From an uncultured Bacteroidales bacterium (lineage in GTDB: Bacteria > Bacteroidota > Bacteroidia > Bacteroidales > Bacteroidaceae), in assembly GCA_902787555.1 (NCBI GenBank), contig CADAGO010000007.1:1-64000 (forward strand): 64,000 nt of DNA, given 5' to 3'. Of this stretch, positions 16,271 through 25,337 are shown piece by piece. The position numbers were made by a program, and so were the translations under genes. The stretch's first letter is position 1. Every line of letters starts with the position of its first letter. The notes beneath the pieces are model-generated. The model was not told the DNA's origin, made no database searches, and saw only the letters and a list, made by a program, of their open reading frames with translations.

Positions 16271-17456
16271 AATAGAAGAAGCAATTGAGGACTTCCGTCA
16301 AGGGAAGTTCGTGATTGTAGTCGATGATGAAGATCGTGAGAACGAAGGCGATTTCATTACACCGGCAGAGATGATTACGCCCGAGAAGGTGAACTTCATG
16401 TTGCGTGAGGGTAGAGGTGTTCTTTGTGCGCCTATCACCATCTCACGCGCTAAGCAACTTGGACTACAGCATCAGGTGGATAACAATACCTCAGTACTCG
16501 GAACTCCGTTTACAGTAACAGTAGATAAGCTTGAGGGTTGTACCACAGGAGTTTCTGCAGCTGATCGTGCTGCGACCATACAGGCACTTTCCGACCCTCT
16601 GTCCACTCCCGAGACATTTGGCAGACCTGGTCATATCAATCCGTTGTATGCACAAGACAATGGTGTGTTGCGGCGTGCGGGACATACGGAAGCTGCTGTC
16701 GATTTGGCACGTCTGGCAGGATTGCAGCCTGCAGCAGCGCTGATTGAAATCCTGAACCCTGACGGTACGATGGCACGGATGCCTCAGTTGATCGAGAAGG
16801 CAAAGGAATTCGACATGAAACTGATACAGATTAAAGACCTCATCGCTTATCGTCTGCAGAAGGAGTCATTGGTCGAAAAAGGTGTGGAGGCCGATATGCC
16901 TACTCAGTACGGCCATTTCCGCATCATTCCGTTCCGTCAGAAGAGTAATGGTTTAGAGCATGTGGCACTGATAAAGGGTTCGTGGGAAAAAGATGAACCT
17001 GTGCTGGTACGAATGCACTCATCATGTGCTACGGGCGATATTTTTGCAAGCAAGCGTTGTGACTGCGGAGAACAGTTGCATCGTTCGATGCAGTTGATAG
17101 AAAAGGAAGGTAAAGGATGTGTAGTGTATCTGTTGCAAGAAGGGCGAGGCATCGGGTTGATGAACAAGATTGCGGCTTATAAATTGCAAGAGCAAGGATT
17201 AGATACGGTGGACGCGAATATTCATCTGGGTTTTGACCCCGACCTACGAGATTATGGTGTAGGGGCTCAGATACTTCGTGAACTCGGTGTGAGCAAGATA
17301 CGGTTGATTACCAATAATCCCGTGAAACGAGTAGGACTTGAAGGGTATGGGCTTGAAATTGTGGAGAATGTACCTATAGAGATTACACCTAACGAGTACA
17401 ACGAATATTATCTTCGAACAAAGAAAGAACGAATGGGACACTTGCTGCATCTTTAG
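16257..17456 (+). CDS. ribBA: Bifunctional DHBP synthase / GTP cyclohydrolase II
   Basis: About 399 residues. The N-terminal half (to about 200) is 3,4-dihydroxy-2-butanone-4-phosphate synthase with [13 protein letters not shown]; the C-terminal half is GTP cyclohydrolase II with the zinc-binding set [18 protein letters not shown] and the substrate loop [10 protein letters not shown]. Together they make the two precursors of riboflavin. I place the start at 16257 (A-rich upstream, 14-nt overlap with the LptF/G gene); an in-frame ATG at 16242 would add five residues. No FMN riboswitch is seen. Confidence 0.93.
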   Translation: MTFSKIEEAIEDFRQGKFVIVVDDEDRENEGDFITPAEMITPEKVNFMLREGRGVLCAPITISRAKQLGLQHQVDNNTSVLGTPFTVTVDKLEGCTTGVSAADRAATIQALSDPLSTPETFGRPGHINPLYAQDNGVLRRAGHTEAAVDLARLAGLQPAAALIEILNPDGTMARMPQLIEKAKEFDMKLIQIKDLIAYRLQKESLVEKGVEADMPTQYGHFRIIPFRQKSNGLEHVALIKGSWEKDEPVLVRMHSSCATGDIFASKRCDCGEQLHRSMQLIEKEGKGCVVYLLQEGRGIGLMNKIAAYKLQEQGLDTVDANIHLGFDPDLRDYGVGAQILRELGVSKIRLITNNPVKRVGLEGYGLEIVENVPIEITPNEYNEYYLRTKKERMGHLLHL

Positions 17457-17505
17457 AAAGAAATCTTAAGAGTTAAGAATTATAATCAAACATAACAATA
17501 AAGAA

Positions 17506-18696
17506 ATGGAACTATCAGAAAGACTTCAGAGGCTGCAACCATCAGCTACCTTAGCGATGTCGCAGCGGAGTAGTGAATTGAAGGCACAGGGTGTCGATGT
17601 GATTAACATGAGTGTGGGCGAGCCCGACTTTAATACGCCCGACCATATCAAAGAGGCAGCTAAGCGTGCAATCGACGAGAATTGGTCGCGCTACAGCCCG
17701 GTGCCGGGTTATCCAGAACTGAAGAATGCCATTGTTGCAAAACTGAAAAACGAGAACGGTCTGGATTATAAACCATCACAAATTCTCTGTTCGAATGGTG
17801 CCAAGCAGTCGGTATGTAACACTGTGATGGCATTAGTGAATGCCGGTGATGAAGTAATTATTCCTGCTCCTTACTGGGTGAGCTATCCACAGATGGTACT
17901 GCTCGCAGAGGGAACGCCTGTATTCGTGGAGGCAAAAATAGAGCAAGACTTCAAGATAACACCTGAGCAACTCGAGGCGGCAATCACTCCTAAGACCAAG
18001 GCGCTGATACTATGTTCGCCAAGCAACCCTACGGGTTCTGTGTATAGCCAGAGGGAATTGGAGGCATTGAAGGATGTACTGATGAAGCATCCACAGATTA
18101 TTGTAATTGCCGATGAGATTTATGAGCATATCAATTATGTGGGTCAGCATGCCTCGATGGCCTCATTCCCAGACATCAAGGATCGTGTGGTGATTATCAA
18201 TGGTGTGAGCAAGGCCTATGCGATGACGGGCTGGCGAATCGGTTTCATTGCAGCACCCGAATGGATTGTAAAAGGTTGCAATAAGTTGCAAGGACAATAT
18301 ACGAGTGGTCCATGCAGCGTGAGCCAGAAGGCAGCTGAAGCTGCATATACGGGCAGCCAGCAGTGTGTAGAGGATATGCGTCAGGCTTTCGAACGTCGCA
18401 AGAACCTCATTGTTCGTCTGGCGAAAGAAATACCAGGACTTGAGGTGAACGACCCACAGGGAGCATTTTATCTCTTCCCCAAGTGCTCATCATATTTCGG
18501 AAAGACTGACGGTACATGTACAATCAACAACTCAACCGACTTTGCCATGTATCTTCTCGAAGTAGGCCATGTGGCTACGGTCGGTGGTGATGCGTTCGGC
18601 AGTCCTGAATGTTTCCGCATGAGCTATGCAACGAGCGATGAGAACATCATCGAGGCGATGCGTAGAATAAAGGATGTATTAAGTAATTTGAAATGA
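17506..18696 (+). CDS. Class I PLP-dependent aminotransferase (aspartate aminotransferase type)
   Basis: 396 residues with SVGEPDFNTPDHIKEAA near the start, the PLP-phosphate and ring contacts (CSPSNPTG; ADEIYE) and the Schiff-base lysine in NGVSKAYAMTGWRIGF at about residue 240. The pattern fits aspartate/prephenate aminotransferases of subgroup I-gamma. It lies 49 bp after ribBA with no promoter box between, and its stop overlaps the next start (ATGA), so it belongs to the same operon. Confidence 0.88.
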   Translation: MELSERLQRLQPSATLAMSQRSSELKAQGVDVINMSVGEPDFNTPDHIKEAAKRAIDENWSRYSPVPGYPELKNAIVAKLKNENGLDYKPSQILCSNGAKQSVCNTVMALVNAGDEVIIPAPYWVSYPQMVLLAEGTPVFVEAKIEQDFKITPEQLEAAITPKTKALILCSPSNPTGSVYSQRELEALKDVLMKHPQIIVIADEIYEHINYVGQHASMASFPDIKDRVVIINGVSKAYAMTGWRIGFIAAPEWIVKGCNKLQGQYTSGPCSVSQKAAEAAYTGSQQCVEDMRQAFERRKNLIVRLAKEIPGLEVNDPQGAFYLFPKCSSYFGKTDGTCTINNSTDFAMYLLEVGHVATVGGDAFGSPECFRMSYATSDENIIEAMRRIKDVLSNLK

Positions 18697-20375
18697 ACAT
18701 AAGAGTGTTTCTGCTGTCCGTCGCAATGTTTTGTTGCGGCGGACTTTTGGCTCAGGAGTGGGGCAAATGGCAGATATGGGGCGATACGCACGACGGGTTT
18801 TACCAGAATCCTGTTATCCCTGCGGACTTTAGCGACATCGATTGCATTGAGCACGACGGCATGTACTACATGATTTCGTCGACATTCCAATTTCAGCCTG
18901 GAATGATTATCATGCGGTCGACCGATATGGTCAACTGGACGCTGGCAGGATATGCTGTGAAGGATATCCGACAGATTTCGCCAGCAATGAATTACGACAT
19001 CATGGATCGCTACGGCCGTGGCATCTGGGCTGGGGCGATACGTTGGTTCCGCGGACGCTTCTACGTCTACTTCGGTACACCTGACGAAGGATATTTTATG
19101 ACCTCAGCCGAGAATGTAGAGGGACCGTGGGATGATCTTAAGAAAATGTCGATTGGCGAGGGTTGGGACGATCCGTGTCCATTCTTCGACGAACTGGGAA
19201 ATGGATACCTCGTTGCTACGCAGTTCTCCGACAATTATAAGACGTACGTTTATAGCCTTAATCGCAACTATACCGATGTCCTGCCCGATTCGCGCCGACT
19301 CATTCACAAAGGGGCGGGCCGCGAGGCAAACAAACTCTACAAGCGTAACGGGTGGTTCTACCATCTTTATTCCGAGGTCAATCACGAAGGGCGTCGATTG
19401 ATGATTCAGCGTTCGCGCGTTGCATCAGGACCTTACGAAGGCACACGCCCTATATCCGAAGTCCAACCTCAGTGGCATGAACCGAACCAAGGTGGATTCC
19501 TCTTCGATTCTGAAGGCCGCTGTTTCTTTCTCACACATCACGGCGACGGTGATTGGAGTGGTCGTATCGTTAGCCTTTTGCCTGTTGAATGGACAGAAGA
19601 AGGTTGGCCCATCATCGGTCAGCCCAACACTCAAGGCATCGGGGAGATGGTATGGCGTTATCCTATGCCAACTATTTCACGACCAGCACGCAACTCTTCT
19701 CTCTTTTCATTTCACGCTCCGCGTACTTCATCCGTCGGCATCAGCCGACGCATTCAATATTGGCAGCGAAGGGAAACGAAGCCAGCGAAAATATACACTT
19801 CTTCCAACGATTTCTGGGAATGGAACTACTATCCTCGCGAGGATAAAGTTAAGATAACCAAACACGCAAGCCAAATGCGCGTCCGTCTTGGAGCATTTCT
19901 TCCCCTTGAGCACGACAACCTGTTGAAAGTCGGTAACATCCTCACGACACGCTCGTGGCGTACGCCTCATAGCCGCATTACGGTAAAGGTCAATCTCAGA
20001 CAACTGGTCGACGGACAGCGTGCGGGTATTTGCCACTTCTCAGGTCCTTGGTCAATGTTCGGTGTCGAACAGGCTGGTGGTGTCCGCTATCTCTTCTTCC
20101 AGACCGACGGCCGTTCTGCTCACCGTCTTGATGCGTTACAAGGTCAGCATGCCAGGCAGATTTATCTGCGCACCGAATGGGGACTCGACGGAATGAGCCG
20201 CTATTTCTACAGTTTCGATGGCCGTCGTTTTAAAGCCGCAGAAGGTTGCGACTACCAACTTTGTTGGGCCAACTATCGTGGCGACCGTGTGGGTCTTTTC
20301 ACCTACAACAACTTCGCTGATGCCGGCTATGCTACGTTCGACGTTATAGAAAACCGTAATGATCTTCCTGAGTGA
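18693..20375 (+). CDS. Secreted glycoside hydrolase family 43 with C-terminal beta-sandwich
   Basis: 560 residues, signal peptide MNIRVFLLSVAMFCCGGLLAQ. The five-bladed propeller keeps the three GH43 acids: Asp in VIPADFSDID (about 47-52), Asp in WDDPCPFFDELGNGY (about 160) and Glu in GREANKLYKRNGWFYHLYSE (about 210). Residues about 370-560 look like the concanavalin-type sandwich of beta-xylosidase C termini. Likely removes xylose or arabinose from plant polymers. Its coupling (4-nt ATGA overlap) to a housekeeping aminotransferase is unusual for such a gene. Confidence 0.85.
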   Translation: MNIRVFLLSVAMFCCGGLLAQEWGKWQIWGDTHDGFYQNPVIPADFSDIDCIEHDGMYYMISSTFQFQPGMIIMRSTDMVNWTLAGYAVKDIRQISPAMNYDIMDRYGRGIWAGAIRWFRGRFYVYFGTPDEGYFMTSAENVEGPWDDLKKMSIGEGWDDPCPFFDELGNGYLVATQFSDNYKTYVYSLNRNYTDVLPDSRRLIHKGAGREANKLYKRNGWFYHLYSEVNHEGRRLMIQRSRVASGPYEGTRPISEVQPQWHEPNQGGFLFDSEGRCFFLTHHGDGDWSGRIVSLLPVEWTEEGWPIIGQPNTQGIGEMVWRYPMPTISRPARNSSLFSFHAPRTSSVGISRRIQYWQRRETKPAKIYTSSNDFWEWNYYPREDKVKITKHASQMRVRLGAFLPLEHDNLLKVGNILTTRSWRTPHSRITVKVNLRQLVDGQRAGICHFSGPWSMFGVEQAGGVRYLFFQTDGRSAHRLDALQGQHARQIYLRTEWGLDGMSRYFYSFDGRRFKAAEGCDYQLCWANYRGDRVGLFTYNNFADAGYATFDVIENRNDLPE

Positions 20376-20397
20376 GTTTGTGCGTATCACTATTCAA

Positions 20398-20435
20398 AAG
20401 GAATCGGGCTTGCATCAGCAGGCCCGATTCCTTTT
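20398..20435. terminator. Bidirectional terminator
   Basis: A perfect 12-bp stem AAGGAATCGGGC/GCCCGATTCCTT with a 12-nt loop and flanking A and T runs lies between the convergent genes ending at 20375 and 20444. Confidence 0.85.
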
Positions 20436-20443
20436 AACGTATT

Positions 20444-22798
20444 TCATTTCACCAACACCTTTTTATTTCCCACGATGTTGATGCCTCGTTGTGGAGAAGG
20501 AAGGCTGCGGCCCGTAATGTCATGTGTGCCCACAGGCTCTACGTAGTAATCCTTCAGTTCGACACTATTGATTGATGTTGCAGGGTCTTTTACATCACGA
20601 TAAGAAATGTAGGGCACGAGGTACTTATTGACTGTGATGCCGTTGATGGTACCCGACTTATTGTAGTTCTTCATGTGCAGTTCTACACGGTCCTTATAGA
20701 CATAGACCATCAGTGCCTGAACGATATTTGGAGTTTCTACTGGCATGTCGCCTGGGTCGATGGTGTTGTAGTAGTAGCGCATCGAACCCATAAAGGCTGA
20801 GAAGAAGCTGGCGTCAGCCTCAGGAGTGACATAGGTGGAGATGGTCCAAACAGCTTTTGTGTCGGTTCCCTTAAGCGTCACTTCGTTTCCGTCGCGAGTA
20901 ACGAGCAGACCTACAAGACGGTTGCCGTTATAAATCTCGCTAGTAACTGCGTAATACTGGTTTTGGTTGTTATTGTTTCTAACCACAATCACGTATTTTT
21001 CTCCTTCCTCGATTTCGCTGGCAAGTTCGGCCTTGATACTTGTATCGTCCATTTGAGTGACACGGTAAAGATATGATGGGCAATAGTTGGTGTTGGCTGA
21101 GAAACGGCCAGAAGAACCCGAGTACAGATAGTTGCCGTTAGCCTCTGATCCTGAGCCTGTTACCTTTACGGCAAATTCGCTGGTTGAAGCGTTTTTCACT
21201 TCGAATGTGACAGCTGCCGCCTGAGCAACTGCTGATATATTCAGCGAGTTGAAGCCGAGATACAGACCCGATGCTTCATTGAAGACACTCCAAGTGCCTG
21301 TCACCTCAGGGACGCTGGTTGCTTCTGTCTCTTTGGCGGTCCATAAAATAGATGGGTTGGCAGTCGAAAGTGTCACCTTTGCACCATCGCTTGAGCGGGT
21401 TACTTCCACGCGCTGCATACGCTGCCCAGAGCCACCTGCGTTGTATAGACTGTTCGACAGCGCATACCACTTACCACTCTTCTCGCCCACAATCATGTAG
21501 CTGTGTTCAGCCTCTGGGAATGTGGCCAATGTGCCCTCTGTACCATCAGCTGATGCTTCGTAGAGGTAGAGTCCTGTTGCATCGCCTACCGAATAGTAAC
21601 CATTGCTGCCAATGTGGATGTAGTTGTAAGGACTGCCGCCTGATGGATTAGAACCTTCGATGTCGAAGAGGAGCGCTCCGTTGCTTTGGGTAGTCACCGT
21701 GATAGCCTTAGGTGTGCTGATAGGAGCAATGTTGTAGCTGTCGTAGCCGATATAGGTACTACTCAGTGTATTGAAGAAATAGAAGGCAGGAGCCTCTTCT
21801 GCAGCTTCGTCTTCCGGTACATATCCTTCTGGGAGTGAACCGTCAACATGGGTCTCGTCATACGTGTTGATTACCGCACCGTTTTTGTCATAGTGGGTCA
21901 CACGCTGCGATGTCTTTTTGCGGGTGTAGGCCTTATCCTCTCCGTGATCGTGACCATACAGCATGATGAGGTTAGGATACTTGGCTAGTGTGCTCTTCAG
22001 CAGTTTTTCGCCAGCAGATGACACGATACCCTTTGATGCTGAGCGTATGCTGTTCGAGTCGCCGAATGGAATATGCAGTGCAAAGAATACCGTCTTCTCA
22101 GGATCGGCTGCATAGATCTCTGCCAGTTTGTTGGCTACCCATTGCACCGATTCCACAGAATACTCATAGTGGCCTGCATCCTTGAACTGATACTTGCCGC
22201 AGTTCAGGATTACGAAGTCGAATCCGTGAATCACATAGTGATAGGCGGCAAGAAGCGACATCTGACCCATGTCTGCATTGTCAGCCTTCTCATAGAATGC
22301 CTCGTCGGCTGTCAGTTCCCCGATGTCCTCCTTCATAGGATACGTGTAGTAGTCACCTGCGTTATATGATTTAGGCAGGTCGTACCAATTTGCTACTTCA
22401 TAGTCGTGGTTTCCCGTCACATAAAGCACAGGTGTGTTGCTTCCGTCCTGGAATGCCTTGCGGCTGTAGTTCGCAATCAGTTGTCGCACCTTCTCCCAAT
22501 TGGCCTGCGGAATCGTCGCGTCACTTGTGCAGTCGCCACCTAGAAGCAGAACATCAATCTTTTCCTCGCTTTTGATACGATTCAGCGTCTGTGCAAACGA
22601 ACCGCGGATTCCGATGTTGTTGATGTCCGTAATCAGTCCGCGCTCCGTGTGGATGTCTGAGATACAAGCCAGCGTTAACAATGGCTTTTCTTCCACAAGC
22701 GCCTGCGCCTGTACTGACTCCGACTTCATAAGGCAGATACCCAGCATCACCAGTACCTGCAATGCTGCCAAGTAGCAGTAAGATGTAATTCTTCTCAT
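20444..22798 (-). CDS. Secreted calcineurin-like metallophosphoesterase
   Basis: 784 residues from the ATG at 22798 (chosen because the signal peptide starts there and a promoter lies 42 nt upstream; the frame is open to 22852). Metal ligands of the phosphoesterase fold are complete: SDIH (48-50), GGDC (88-90), GNHDYE (129-134) and GHDHGED (about 283). Residues about 350-700 are Ser/Gly/Tyr-rich beta-domains without a match I know. The last 20 residues (HDITGRS...KGINIVGNKKVLVK type) resemble the end of the secreted protein at 26872-27705. Substrate unknown. Confidence 0.82.
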   Translation of the reverse strand: MRRITSYCYLAALQVLVMLGICLMKSESVQAQALVEEKPLLTLACISDIHTERGLITDINNIGIRGSFAQTLNRIKSEEKIDVLLLGGDCTSDATIPQANWEKVRQLIANYSRKAFQDGSNTPVLYVTGNHDYEVANWYDLPKSYNAGDYYTYPMKEDIGELTADEAFYEKADNADMGQMSLLAAYHYVIHGFDFVILNCGKYQFKDAGHYEYSVESVQWVANKLAEIYAADPEKTVFFALHIPFGDSNSIRSASKGIVSSAGEKLLKSTLAKYPNLIMLYGHDHGEDKAYTRKKTSQRVTHYDKNGAVINTYDETHVDGSLPEGYVPEDEAAEEAPAFYFFNTLSSTYIGYDSYNIAPISTPKAITVTTQSNGALLFDIEGSNPSGGSPYNYIHIGSNGYYSVGDATGLYLYEASADGTEGTLATFPEAEHSYMIVGEKSGKWYALSNSLYNAGGSGQRMQRVEVTRSSDGAKVTLSTANPSILWTAKETEATSVPEVTGTWSVFNEASGLYLGFNSLNISAVAQAAAVTFEVKNASTSEFAVKVTGSGSEANGNYLYSGSSGRFSANTNYCPSYLYRVTQMDDTSIKAELASEIEEGEKYVIVVRNNNNQNQYYAVTSEIYNGNRLVGLLVTRDGNEVTLKGTDTKAVWTISTYVTPEADASFFSAFMGSMRYYYNTIDPGDMPVETPNIVQALMVYVYKDRVELHMKNYNKSGTINGITVNKYLVPYISYRDVKDPATSINSVELKDYYVEPVGTHDITGRSLPSPQRGINIVGNKKVLVK

Positions 22799-22840
22799 AT
22801 TCCGTAAAGTTTTAGTTAATAATGATAGGTAATTTGACTG

Positions 22841-22848
22841 CAAAGATA
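22841..22848 (-). promoter_or_regulatory. -7 box TATCTTTG for the phosphoesterase gene
   Basis: Minus-strand TATCTTTG, 42 nt upstream of the start at 22798. Confidence 0.6.
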
Positions 22849-22956
22849 GCAAAAAATTGGTTATGCGAGTACAATAAGAATGTTTTTTTATTGTCGAGTG
22901 TGAAAATTTTAGGCAAAAGCCGAGCGAAGTACAAAATAATGTCGCAAAAAATTTCG

Positions 22957-22964
22957 TACCTTTG
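22957..22964 (+). promoter_or_regulatory. Orphan -7 box TACCTTTG
   Basis: A plus-strand consensus box with no coding sequence downstream before the convergent gene ending at 23135. The 18 nt around it (22952-22969) match 57707-57724 with one mismatch. The rest of the 336-bp spacer 22799-23134 holds an 11-bp-period triple CCGAGCAC (22999-23028) and a C-run/G-run repeat (about 23041-23110); I see no gene there. Confidence 0.4.
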
Positions 22965-23134
22965 TGGTGTCAAAAACCGCGAGAAAAGTGCGGATGTGCC
23001 GAGCACACACCGAGCACCTACCGAGCACCGAAGGCAGTCCTTAGGGAGTTTGCCTACCCCTAACCCTTTCCTTAATGAGGGGGACTTAAGAGGTAAGAGG
23101 GTAGGGAATGGAAAAGAAGTTAAAGGTCAAAGGT

Positions 23135-23653
23135 TCATAATCGTTCTAATTTCATAACTCTCACAGGGCGGTCTGAGCCTACTTCCAGATTGGGACATCG
23201 TGTTTCTTCGCCCGTATCCACGAATCCGCATTTCTCCATCACACGGCTAGATGCAGGGTTTGTGGGGAAATAGTCTCCCCAAAGCATAGTGAAGCCTTTT
23301 TCATTGAAACAATAGTCGATGATCATCTGAAGAGCTTCCGTACAGATACCTTTTCCCCAATACGGACGGGCTATCCAATAGCCTACCTCCGCATGGTCTT
23401 CTGCAATCTTTAGGTTCGATGATGATGCCGTGAGGTAGCCTACGCAGCCGATAGCCTCGTCAGACTCTTTCCATATTACGGCCCACATTCCCTCAGAACT
23501 GAATACGGTTCGGATAATTTCCAAACTCTCCTCCACAGACTTATGTGGCAGCCATCCGGCATGAGGTCCGACTTCTGGGTTGCTGGCGTATTTAAACAAC
23601 GTCTCAGCATCGCTCTCCAGCCAAGGACGTAGTAATATTCTTTCTGTTTCCAT
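23135..23653 (-). CDS. GNAT N-acetyltransferase (RimJ/RimL type)
   Basis: 172 residues from the ATG at 23653, which begins the family start METERILLRPW; the frame is open to 23704 but a promoter (23674-23681) lies in that extension. The acetyl-CoA loop is in YWIARPYWGKGICTEAL and the C-terminal NPASSRVMEKCGF motif is typical of RimJ/RimL-like enzymes that acetylate N-terminal or small-molecule amines. Substrate unknown. Confidence 0.85.
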   Translation of the reverse strand: METERILLRPWLESDAETLFKYASNPEVGPHAGWLPHKSVEESLEIIRTVFSSEGMWAVIWKESDEAIGCVGYLTASSSNLKIAEDHAEVGYWIARPYWGKGICTEALQMIIDYCFNEKGFTMLWGDYFPTNPASSRVMEKCGFVDTGEETRCPNLEVGSDRPVRVMKLERL

Positions 23654-23673
23654 ATTATCTTTTAGTGACGGCG

Positions 23674-23681
23674 CAAAATTA
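23674..23681 (-). promoter_or_regulatory. -7 box TAATTTTG for the GNAT gene
   Basis: Minus-strand TAATTTTG, 20 nt upstream of the ATG at 23653. Confidence 0.5.
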
Positions 23682-23724
23682 CGAATAGTTGTGAAATCTG
23701 CCAAATAATGACATAGACAGGAGA

Positions 23725-23823
23725 TTAGGGATTCGCTTCATGCTTTTTAAGGCCAGGATAGTAGTACAAAGCTATAAAGGCGGGAATGAGAGATGAGATG
23801 TACTGCAGCCAATTGAAATCCAT
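23725..23823 (-). CDS. Small ORF, 32-residue single-pass membrane peptide candidate
   Basis: ATG at 23823 and TAA at 23725. It starts 3 nt after the stop of the VOC gene, so it is positioned as the second gene of that operon. The sequence (MDFNWLQYISSLIPAF, then IALYYYPGL and a KKHEANP tail) has one hydrophobic segment followed by positive charges, the usual look of small membrane proteins. No family is recognised; coding status rests on position and composition only. Confidence 0.4.
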   Translation of the reverse strand: MDFNWLQYISSLIPAFIALYYYPGLKKHEANP

Positions 23824-23826
23824 TGT

Positions 23827-24246
23827 TTATTGTTTAACAAACGATCCTATTTCTATGAGGTTCCCATCAGGGTCGGCTACGTAGCAGGTTCGCTGCCCCC
23901 AAGGCTTAGTTGTTGGTGGAAGCACAGACTTTGCGCCATTGTTAAGTGCATTCTGATACTCATTGTCAACATCGGCGAAAGTCGGTACATCAAAGCTCAA
24001 CTCCATAGTGCCGTTAAAACCTTCAGGATACTGGAATCTTTTAGAGACCATCTGCTCAAATGCACTACGTGGGAAGAGAATGATTCTATTGTTGCCAAGG
24101 AACATCTCCACATTGGGCTGAATGCCGTCCCAATCAGTGGTGAACCCGAAGGTCTTCGTGTAGAAATCAACAGTAGCCTTATTGTTGTTTGTAAACAGTC
24201 CGACAGTGTTGAATGTAAAGCGGGGTTGGGAAGTTTTTTCTTTCAT
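23827..24246 (-). CDS. VOC (glyoxalase/bleomycin-resistance fold) protein
   Basis: 139 residues from the ATG at 24246 (an in-frame ATG at 24285 would add 13). The paired beta-alpha-beta-beta-beta units are visible: TVGLFTNNNKATVDFYTKTF at the start and WGQRTCYVADPDGNLIEIGSF at the end, with the terminal metal-ligand Glu in NLIEIG. Such small single-domain proteins range from glyoxalases to antibiotic-binding proteins; the exact function is open. Confidence 0.78.
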   Translation of the reverse strand: MKEKTSQPRFTFNTVGLFTNNNKATVDFYTKTFGFTTDWDGIQPNVEMFLGNNRIILFPRSAFEQMVSKRFQYPEGFNGTMELSFDVPTFADVDNEYQNALNNGAKSVLPPTTKPWGQRTCYVADPDGNLIEIGSFVKQ

Positions 24247-24356
24247 ACTACTATAATCTTCAATTGTTGCTCTTTTATTTCTCATAACTATGACCTTCGG
24301 TCTTGCTTTCCCTCACTGAATCTCTGTTGTAATCTCTAGCTTGTAATCACCATTCT

Positions 24357-24974
24357 TTACAACTTATAGATTTCATCCTGCAGACGCTGAAGGAACTTGG
24401 CAGCATGACCACCATCCATCTGAACATGATGGAATTGGAACGAGATGGGTAATGTGGTCTTGAACAGTCCTTTGCGATACTTGCCCCACATCACCATCGG
24501 ATTGGAAAACAGATCTGTGTATTGGTTGACGATGCAGTCGAGTTCCGTCTGTATCATGGCAGATGTTCCGATAACCATATAGTCATCGAGAAAAGAACTC
24601 TGACAATCGTTGGAAACTTTGGTGGTCAAGAATTGGTAATCTTTGTTGAATTGGTTCAAGTCATCACAGAATGGAATATCACAGGAATTGATGTCTCCCT
24701 TAGTGTTTTCTACTATGACGTTAATGGCCAGTCTGTCAAAGCTATATAGTCTCCCTTTTTCTGGCAAGGTGTAGAATTCCTTCACTTGACTGGCAGCTTT
24801 GCCTATACACCAACACATCAGCATCGTGAATTTGATGCCGTTCTTTTTGCTGACTTTTACCAAGCGACTGACATTAAGAGTCTTCACCAGTGTCACCATC
24901 GGCATGGGGGATGACATCCACATCGAGAATGCCTTTGCACGTTCGCTCTCTTGAGGTAGTATCTCTGTCTTCAT
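24357..24974 (-). CDS. CatA-like acyltransferase (chloramphenicol acetyltransferase family)
   Basis: 205 residues, about the length of CAT. The catalytic motif appears as FQFHHVQMDGGHAAKFL (about 180-196), with His and Asp of HHxxxDG kept. Other conserved parts include SFLDDYMVIGTSA and FSNPMVMWGKY. CatA enzymes acetylate chloramphenicol; many chromosomal relatives in Bacteroidota have no proven resistance role, so I do not call it a resistance gene. Confidence 0.8.
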   Translation of the reverse strand: MKTEILPQESERAKAFSMWMSSPMPMVTLVKTLNVSRLVKVSKKNGIKFTMLMCWCIGKAASQVKEFYTLPEKGRLYSFDRLAINVIVENTKGDINSCDIPFCDDLNQFNKDYQFLTTKVSNDCQSSFLDDYMVIGTSAMIQTELDCIVNQYTDLFSNPMVMWGKYRKGLFKTTLPISFQFHHVQMDGGHAAKFLQRLQDEIYKL

Positions 24975-25308
24975 TTCTTGTTTACATGATTTGTCATTCA
25001 GTGTTATAATCCGTAACTCTTAACTCTTCGCGGTATCTTCCGAGATTTGGGCAATTACTACTATCTCCTAAATACTAATCCAAAATGTTGTTGAATTCAA
25101 AGGCAAAGTTACGCAAAAAAACAAGAAGACAGAAATACTAATACGTAAAAGTGAAAAAATCCTGAACTGAATCCGTTAATTGTGCCTGATTTTTCTGGCC
25201 CACTTCACAAATGTCATTATCATTAGGCAAAAACTCTCTTTTTTTCTTGAAAAGACGCAAATCGTTAGAAGTTTATTGTCTCATTTATTGTATTCGAGTT
25301 TTTTTTCG
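24975..25308. other. Divergent spacer with promoters, no gene seen
   Basis: Contains a two-copy heptad (taactct at 25014-25027), the minus -7 box TAACTTTG (25104-25111) for the CatA-like gene and AT-rich sequence. No open frame of note. Confidence 0.5.
25104..25111 (-). promoter_or_regulatory. -7 box TAACTTTG for the CatA-like gene
   Basis: Minus-strand TAACTTTG, about 130 nt upstream of the ATG at 24974. Confidence 0.5.
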
Positions 25309-25316
25309 TAATTTTG
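25309..25316 (+). promoter_or_regulatory. -7 box TAATTTTG for the serine hydrolase gene
   Basis: TAATTTTG lies 21 nt before the ATG at 25338; it overlaps the longer frame that opens at 25314 and so decides for the shorter start. Confidence 0.6.
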
Positions 25317-25337
25317 CATGACATAATTGATTTTACC

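Noticed and set aside
24357-24974. CatA-like gene as an antibiotic-resistance determinant
   Set aside because: Motifs fit the family, but no mobile context is present and chromosomal relatives often lack the activity.
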